Source: Spongilla lacustris (Eukaryota; Porifera; Demospongiae; Spongillida; Spongillidae). From it: 64,000 nt of DNA. The notes below the pieces were generated by a model that was not told the DNA's origin, did no database searches, and saw only the letters and a list, made by a program, of their open reading frames with translations. The stretch's first letter is position 1. Each line of letters starts with the position of its first letter. The stretch lies in NCBI GenBank assembly GCA_949361645.1, contig OX442417.1, forward strand, positions 6,370,275-6,434,274, read 5' to 3'. Both the position numbers and the translations under genes were made by a program. Positions 47,153-64,000 of this stretch are shown here, piece after piece.

Positions 47153-48365
47153 TAGGGTGTGTAACCGGTTATCAGGTTATTCGGGTTATTCGGATATTCG
47201 CAACCTATCCGTTCGAATAGTAATTTAGCGTTACTCGGAAAAATCGATTATTGGATTTGTTCTATTCGAAATAACCGGTTTGTGAATCTCCATTCGGAGG
47301 TACTTAGGTATTCGTCGTCCGCATCGACAATTCGCCCATTATTCGAATACCTTTTTATGACGATATCCGGATACGCGTTTACGATATTACATGTACAATA
47401 ATTACTTTTAAATAACGTCACTGTTGTTACTATAAATATATACGTGGGGACGAGATCAAATACACGGGCAGTAATTCGAACTACATGTAGCCAAAAGAGA
47501 TCTCCCTCTTCACGTGTCATGACGACGGACAGCTCCAGCTGCAAATCAAAGTCAGTTCGCTTAGTGTATTTCGAACCAGCTGGCTTCTTGCATCAATCTC
47601 TCTGAGCTGATATTGCCGCGATCGTACTAAGGCTTGCTTAGATACTAGGATTTTCAAAACTCGCGATGGTGAAATGGAGGCTGCATGGCTGTTGGTGCGT
47701 AAACGTCATCTGTGGTTCTATTCTTTTGGCATCAAGTGCGATGTGTACATCTGTAGACTGTAGGTACTGGTAAAGCTCAGCGTGGCCACGCTAACTTAGG
47801 TCGGGACACGCCCAACAAGGTATGTGGTTAGGCCAAGCCTATGTCGGTAGCTGTGGTTGTGTGCTGAGTGCATCTGGTGTGATGTGGGTAGCTGTGGATC
47901 CCTGCTGAGGCTACTGATCTGGTGTAATGTGGTTAGTTGTAGTAAGGTGTCTGGTGTGATGGAGGTAGCTATGGTTGTGTACCTCATGAGGGCATCTGGT
48001 GTGATGGGGGTAGGTGTGTTTGTGTGCTGAAGGCTTCTGGTGTGATGGGGTAGGTGTGCTGAGGGCATCTGGTGTGATGGGGGTAGGTGTGTTTGTGTGC
48101 TGAGGGTATCTGGTGTGATGTGGGTAGCTGTAGGAGGGTCTCTGGTGTGATGTGTACATTTAGGTGGCTCAATGAGCAGAAAACCTGAATAACCTAGGTA
48201 TTCGGCTGGCAAATTGTCAAAACCTATTCGGAAAAATCGATTTTCTTTTTTCAAGTATTCGGAAAAATCGATTTTCAGATCCAGAAAAACCTGAAAAATC
48301 GATTAGTGTTTTAAAAGTATTCGGAAAAATCGATTTTCATTATTCAGGGGAGGTTACACACCCTA
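47153..48365. mobile_element. hAT-like non-autonomous element, 1213 bp, 8-bp target duplication
   Basis: The termini TAGGGTGTGTAACC and GGTTACACACCCTA are perfect inverses. CAACCTTG is duplicated on both sides (47145-47152 and 48366-48373). Removing the element and one CAACCTTG joins the retrotransposon frame as LHNNLVDPRDS. The 8-bp duplication fits the hAT superfamily. The interior has ATTCGGAAAAATCGATTTT subterminal repeats and a GGTGTGATG minisatellite (about 47870-48160) but no transposase. Confidence 0.92.
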
Positions 48366-49203
48366 CAACCTTGTTGATCCACGTGACTCACTTACTCCTT
48401 ATTCTATTGACAACAGCTGTTCCACACTCACTCAGAAGTTCCTGTCAAATAAAATTGAGGATTGTCAGTTCAAGAAACTATTTGATAACTCCACTCCAAT
48501 TGACAGGGCTCGTCTATTATCCATTTCATCACCCCATGCCTCAGCTTGGCTATCAGCTACTCCATCCCCTAGCATGGGGCTTCACTTGGAGCCTTCTGAA
48601 TTTCAGGTGGCGATAAAATGGTGGCTCGGTATCCCAGTTGCTCAAGATCATAGTTGCTCTCAATGTAAAGCTGCCTTGGATGCTTATGGCCATCATGCTC
48701 TGTGTTGCAAGTTGGGGGGTGATGTTGTCTCTCGTCACAACAGGTTGAGAGAGACATCTTCAATTATTTTTGTCACTCTGCGTGTCTTGCTCCACAACTA
48801 GAGATGGGTGGGGGGTCTAGGGATCATTCTCGTCCAGCTGATGTTCTTGTTCCAAACTGGGTCCTGGGTAAGCCAGCAGCTTTTGACCTGTCTGTCTCAT
48901 CAACGCTAAATGCACAAATTTTTCAAGAAGCGTATGTGACAGCAGGTTCAGCTGCCTTGGCTGCCCAAATCCGCAAGCATTGAGTAAATAACGAAAGGTG
49001 CGGGGAACTAGGCTGGCCATGAATCCCTCTTGTGGTGGAGACGTACAGATGTTGGGGTACTGAGGCTATTCAAGCACTGTCAAGACTTGCCACCCGTTTG
49101 GAGGGACGTCCCAAGTCACTCGTGTGCAATGAAATCTTTGGAAGACTCAGTTTGGCCCTTGTGAAAGCAAATTTCCGAGCCATCCTATCCCGCTCTCTGT
49201 AAA

Positions 49204-50000
49204 CTGTTCGTGTTAGGTAAAGTACTGTAGGTGGTAGCATATTAATAATAATTTCCATTCGTGTATTTATTTTAATAGAGCAATATTATATACGTAGCAG
49301 TATAAAACCCAGCTTCAAAGAAGTGGTTTCATTCCCATGAACCAAGCTGCATATTGACGAGTGCAGGTTTTTATTTTTATTAATTCTTTCAGTCACACTT
49401 GCACGGCATGATCGTTTTAGTTTCTGTGATAGACTGGGTCAGGGGCCATGATTACTAGAGATATAGTTAGCGCTAGGTAGCTTCATTACTGACCAAATCT
49501 GCAATATGATAAAAGACATGCTTAACTGAATATACTAGATGTGATATATAACAATAGCATGTGCTATATAGAATCACAATCCTTACATTAGCTGTGCACA
49601 GTGTACAGCTTTATCAAATTGGGTATAGAGTAATGAGAAGAAAGTTTGCCGCACTCATGATCAATGTTATCACTATACACACCCTTCTATATTAAAACTG
49701 CTTCAGTTTACATTGTTTATGAAATGCAACAACACTACTGATATTTACTGATCATCCATGTCTTGCACCTTAATGCATGCATGTAGCTATAGCCTCAAAG
49801 TTATATTTAAAGTCCATGCAATTTTATTTAAACAGAGTTGCATGCATGTCGCAGTCGAGTTCATGATTTTGACAGTGTAGTCAGTGTTGGTTGTGTGCCC
49901 ATCGCATGTTTTTAAAGGCCAAACATGTCCCATTTGTTTAGTGAATTTCTACAAAGGTGGATTGCATTTGGTGGATGAAAATTTAAACGTCGGAACAATG
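49204..50000. other. AT-rich spacer, no gene seen
   Basis: I see no exon or clear repeat between the retrotransposon end and the Mutator-like MITE. Confidence 0.5.
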
Positions 50001-50543
50001 TAGTTGGGCGTAGCCCGACCTTCGCGTATATTGGCGGAAGGTCGGGTATCAAGCCTATACCTGGATTTGTACCCATCTGATAGTTGCTGTGGGCTATTAA
50101 CACCTGATAAGTCTGACCGTTGATTGAGTGACAATTACGCGTGTATGCTTGGACTATGGAGAGAGTTACAGAGTGCGTTACCGACGCAGCTAGGGAGTTG
50201 GGCAACTTGGGTTACCCAGAGATGAAACCAGAGTAGCTGCTACTTTCATTGAGGGCAGCTGCAAATATATATTTTTCAGTTCTGTCTACTGGCTTTCAGT
50301 TTGGCAAGAGTTTATGTTACGCTTGCTTGCCACTAACGTTTGGTAAATTAGCGAGGCTATTCTTTAGCCATCGTCTTGTGTCAATAATGGAAGATCAGGT
50401 AAATCAATATTGACATAACTCTCCATAGTCCAAGCATGCACGCGTATAATTATCACTCAATCAACGGTCAGACTTATCAGGTGTTAATAGCAGGTATAGG
50501 CCGACCTTCCGCCAATACGCGAAGGTCGGGCTACGCCCAACTA
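50001..50543. mobile_element. 543-bp Mutator-like MITE, long TIRs, 9-bp target duplication
   Basis: The ends TAGTTGGGCGTAGCCCGACC and the inverse are followed by about 140-170 bp of near-matching arms (both with CACCTGATAAGTCTGACCGT and GCTTGGACTATGGAGAG). GGAACAATG flanks it at 49992-50000 and 50544-50552. Long TIRs plus a 9-bp duplication are typical of Mutator-like elements. No transposase. A 56-bp relative lies at 19458. Confidence 0.92.
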
Positions 50544-50559
50544 GGAACAATGCTTGAGT

Positions 50560-50960
50560 CGAAAAGATAAAGGTTGCCAACTACCCAAAAGTCCGAAGGA
50601 TTTAGCTTGCATTGTACATATTTCTGGCCATAGCATCTTGCACAGATCCTTTCCAGTAGTGCGCGCCTTGACTGATGTTGATTGGCTGCGTTTCCAATCC
50701 CTTTGTACAGGCGGATTGGGATCTACTGCTACAGTAGTTTTCAAGAGACTTGCTTCATTGATCGCGGATAAGCAGGAACAACCGTACAGTAAAACACTAT
50801 TCTGGCTTCGCTGCAAAGTGACTACTTAGGTCAGCTATCATGTGCCTCCGTGGTTCGCGCTCTTCTTACCACAGGCCACAGCATCTCTTTGATACATCAA
50901 TTGACCTTGCAATTTCTGACAGCAAGGTCAATCTATCAGCTGTGTACATGTAAAGCCCTT
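50560..50960 (+). pseudogene. Degenerate retroelement-like coding fragment
   Basis: An open run ends FWLRCKVTT, and an adjacent frame continues SAIMCLRGSRSS and then IDLAISDSKVNLSAVYM. This resembles a recurrent WIRCKxSFALLRSxxxCLRGSR motif found in animal retroelement proteins. It is frame-broken, and the assignment comes from memory of the motif only. Confidence 0.4.
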
Positions 50961-52835
50961 TCAACTTGAAACTTCTGCCCATTATCATTTATTGTTATCA
51001 TCGCTAACCTCAAGTAATTTACCTGAAGTAGGTACTTTACAAGAATTTTTTTAAGTTACAAAATTAGTATAGCTGGAAAGAGCGTGAGAAATGCAGTATA
51101 ATGGTATATCATATGTGTAGATATCGTTCATATTATGAACAATATTAATAATTGATGGTTTGTAGCCAACAAAAGAGACGCGGTAGTCAATAGGAGCGGT
51201 AAACAAAAATTGGCACGGTTATGGTTTTAAACGATGTAGTACTGTGAAGTATATATACATCATCGATCACTAAAAGTTCCCAATTTAACCTTCTGACCCT
51301 ATAAAGACTATTGGTATCTAATTTTGCTTATTATACAATGTTTACAACAATTATTTGCATGACAAAATAGGAGTAGAGAGCACTTCTACATGTATATACG
51401 TATAATAAAGCATAAGGCAAAAGTGGTCACAAAGCTCAAGATCATATAATCAACTAGTAGTTGATTTGATTTCATTTTCTTCATCATCTTCAGCCGGTCT
51501 CATTTGGAACCCAGTACATGTATAAGTAACAGTCACTTTTGAACTCTGGCTTTTAACATTGGAAGCAAGTATACATGTACATCACTGGTGGCTTCCAGAG
51601 CAGCTTCAACTTGGTAAATTTACTTCAGACTTGACTGATATGTCTTTGGCATTTCATTGGCAGCAACATCATCCTCTTCTAAACAGCTGATATTTTTTCA
51701 ATGTACATGTAGCATTGTTTTCCACTGGCTTTGTGATGGTTTATTTTCTGTTCAATATATATTTTATTGAGGTGACGTACTTTCTATTGAAACTGTGAGG
51801 AAGCTCTCATCCCATCTGGGGTTGAATTTATTCTTTCTGAGGTCGTCATGAGTTTTGTCAAAACTTCAGTGTTCTTCTGTTTGCACACTTGCTACACTCG
51901 GAATGCAGTGTTTTTTTTTTTAAATATAAGGTATTCTTGAATTGGTTTGCACACTATTATTTGCCACAATGGACACCCTGGATGAATCAAAGATGATGGT
52001 ACTGGATTGATGAGAGTCTGGCTAAGGCAAGACACATTACATATTGGTACAGAACATCAGATTCATGATCTGGCAAAGATCCTACTAGTTTTTCCCAATT
52101 CCCAACTGTCAAGTGACATATTTGATCTAGTGGTGCCCTGGAAAGTACACACGTCATTTGCTTATAAATGGTAATTAAAGAATGGTACCATCATTCATGT
52201 CTGTCTTATTTATAACGCTCCATAAATAATCACTGAACGAAGTCCTTGAATGCCTTTTAATCACTGAACGAAGTCCTTGAATGCCTTCAAGGAATGGTAG
52301 GTACATGTAAGTCAAAATCTTTCTCTGGTATGGTAAATTATCGTTCGGTACTTTGTGTATCTTAGTTCTAAACAATGTTCCAGCAATACATGTACGCAGT
52401 ATCAATCTATGTGAAAAAATGGCGGCTATTAAATAGGTAATTTGGCGCCATCTGGGAAACACCTTGCGCCAACACCAAAACACATGAAACTCTCGTAATA
52501 AACGGTACAGTGTTTAAAGAATGAGTCAAAGTTGATACCAAACATGTCATGTGACAAATAAGGTGCGTATTCACTCGATGGAATTGGTCGATTTTTTGAG
52601 CGGTACGTACATTGCCCGGTACACGTTTTCCCCACTTTTATACAGTATCAAAATGTACCCAAAGGTAGTAACTTTGACATAATCCACACACACGAGCCTG
52701 CTAAAGCATGTATAGCGTACCAGTAGGTTCCTTTGGCAACAATCTCTTCTCAAAATGAAAAACCCGTGCCAAATATTGCACCGTTACGTGGTCTTCAATT
52801 TTTGGGTACATTTTACGGGGGGTTTGAAGTACCTA
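50961..52835. other. AT-rich region, no gene seen
   Basis: No convincing exon. A 34-bp direct repeat (AATCACTGAACGAAGTCCTT plus GAATGCCTT) occurs twice at about 52228-52300. Confidence 0.5.
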
Positions 52836-53138
52836 CCTGAAGCGAGTGTGACAGCAGGGTCTGCAGCCTTTGCAGCAGATGAGAGGAAGCATAAGGCCAA
52901 TGACTCCAAATGTGCAGAACTGGGTTGGGTATGCATCCCAATAGCTGTGGAGACCTATGGGTGTTGGGGCACTGAAGCAAAGTGGGCACTATCGCAGCTA
53001 GCCTCTCGCTTGGCCACACGTCAGAACTGCCCAAAGTCTGCATCTGTCACAGCCCTATATCAGAGGTTGAGCATGACCCTTGTTAGGGCAAATGTGAGGG
53101 CTCTTCTGTCAAGGGCCATCTCAGACACAGGCTACTGA
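52836..53138 (+). pseudogene. Retrotransposon C-terminal domain fragment, open
   Basis: An intact reading frame: SVTAGSAAFAADERKHKAND, CAELGWVCIPIAVETYGCWG, SQLASRLATRQNCPKSASVT, LYQRLSMTLVRANVRALLSR, ending TGA/TGY before a stop. This is the best-preserved copy in the window of the terminal domain, but the upstream parts are absent. Confidence 0.8.
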
Positions 53139-53755
53139 TATATTATTTAGTCTAGGTGGTAGGTAATGTAACGTTATGTGCTTGTTTATCTGCATTAATT
53201 GTAACTTTATATTGTTTTTCTTATTTTTTTTTTGGTGTTATTATCATATTCAACCCATGTACGTCTGTACGTGTAAGCGATGATCATCGTTACGTATTAC
53301 ATTTGGGTCTGGGTACGAGACTATTTGTACACTGCTCCACGCCGGGTACCGATGGGCGGTGCCCGGACACCCGCTAAAGATGAGATCTGCGCAGCCACAC
53401 AGGTTGTTATTAAGCGGGCAACGGAGGCTTTCCTCCTTGGGTATTCATATTCGATCAATCACATGCACATACCTTGCAGTTCGATACGATGTCACCTCAC
53501 GTGACTGCGTCACTAGACCATTGGTACTAATAGCACGCGCAGTTATACATGTATAAGAAGATAGAAAACTGCTAGCAGTGCCTAGGGAAAGTAAGTCCCT
53601 ATGTAAATGATTATTTGATACGGTCCATTTCCAAAATTATTTTGTTATCTGAAAGCTAGTTATATAATTGGACGTAATACTATAATTATTGTATAAAATT
53701 AATTTTGTAGCCACATCTTATTATAATTTGTGTGCGGCGCGGAGTGCTGATTTCC

Positions 53756-63689
<9,934 letters not shown>

Positions 63690-63955
63690 GTAAGCCAAAT
63701 GTGCCTTGCCACACCCATCTATGTGAGCACGCAGCTACATGTATGAAGTTTCACTTTAATTTTGATATTTGTGGTCGGTTTTTGCATTTGCTACAACATA
63801 CAGATCTATATGTCTGTCCATAACCCGGGTGTGTGTGTGCTTCATACATCCCAGCTAATTTCATGGCTCAGGTTTCAGTGTGGTTGACTGCCACTTTGCC
63901 CACCCCCTTGTCTTGGTGTTGGTATGTAGATACCTGTCTTTTCTAATAGGACTGC

Positions 63956-64000
63956 ACCATGAGCCCACCATGAGCCCACCATGAGCCCACCATGTGCCCA
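63956..64000. repeat. 11-bp repeat at the window edge (CCATGAGCCCA)
   Basis: Four copies, cut by the end of the window. Confidence 0.85.

Larger units (their letters stand above)
44500..49203 (+). pseudogene. Retrotransposon with YTDD reverse transcriptase, interrupted by two insertions
   Basis: One element can be followed on the plus strand: RWYTDDGVVAGP (catalytic YxDD, about 44547) and LGLHINLSKCELF; a break at about 44878-46868; GLCRLIHLARTIHLLL (about 46869) and a frame-broken LGLRR.SYHSPAAY; a break by the hAT-like element 47153-48365; then DPRDSLTPYSIDNSCSTLTQ, ASAWLSATPSPSMGLHLEPS, VAIKWWLG, C-x2-C..HHALCCK, GDVVSRHNRLRE, RPADVLVPNWVLGKPAAFDL and LALVKANFRAILSRSL with stop. The C-terminal zinc knuckle plus P-A-D..A-F-D suggests a restriction-like endonuclease, as in R2-type non-LTR elements; that is inference. 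Several frameshifts remain. Confidence 0.8.

Noticed and set aside
47796..48254. His/Thr/Pro-rich minus-strand ORF
   Set aside because: Translation of the GGTGTGATG minisatellite inside the hAT-like element; no coding signature.

Overview
This window is animal (metazoan) nuclear DNA. Genes are split into small exons with GT-AG introns, there are no operons, the noncoding sequence is AT-rich and crowded with minisatellites and small transposons, and the encoded families are Rab GTPases, a leishmanolysin-like (M8) protease with an SRCR domain, and a fibronectin-III receptor with tyrosine inhibitory motifs. The retroelement family and gene repertoire make a sponge (probably demosponge) my best guess. 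That is inference, because no ribosomal or mitochondrial marker is present. A 200-N scaffold gap lies at 19052-19251.

Five host genes can be assembled exon by exon with consistent reading phase. (1) 18263 to 8390, minus: a type I membrane receptor of 7 exons and 406 aa, with a signal peptide, a Cys-containing ectodomain, an FN3 domain, a Ser/Thr/Pro stalk, a transmembrane helix, a Pro-rich tail and two ITIM-type tyrosine motifs. A decayed duplicate of its last two exons lies downstream (7355-6382). (2) 27689 to 21586, minus: a Rab of 8 exons and 207 aa ending in Cys-Gly-Cys. (3) 29850 to 33371, plus: a divergent Rab of 8 exons and 211 aa ending in Cys-Cys. (4) 43796 to 36447 or 36555, minus: a Rab of 7 or 8 exons. 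The three Rabs share intron positions and form a cluster. (5) 53756 to beyond 63689, plus: a secreted or surface leishmanolysin-like metalloprotease followed by an SRCR domain, 15 exons in view and not finished at the edge.

Mobile DNA fills much of the rest. There are repeated fragments of one retrotransposon family (YTDD reverse transcriptase plus a C-terminal zinc-knuckle and endonuclease-like domain) at 26.4, 27.9, 35.2-36.3, 44.5-49.2, 52.8 and 54.8 kb. The 44.5-49.2 kb copy is interrupted by a 2 kb inverted-repeat structure and by a clean 1213-bp hAT-like element (8-bp target duplication). A nested stack at 11.1-14.2 kb carries a decayed Ulp1-like protease plus PHD-finger gene. Three Mutator-like miniature elements with 9-bp target duplications lie at 11477, 19458 and 50001, and several foldback elements are present.

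Introns are expanded by tandem arrays: about 76 copies of a 31-bp unit (40535-42892), an uninterrupted 1.2 kb (CCCT)n tract (57275-58476), and 12-42 bp arrays in nearly every large intron. Two of these arrays sit directly at splice sites. The regions 1-5200, 18.3-21.5, 28.2-29.8, 43.8-44.5, 49.2-50.0 and 51.0-52.8 kb hold no gene I can support.
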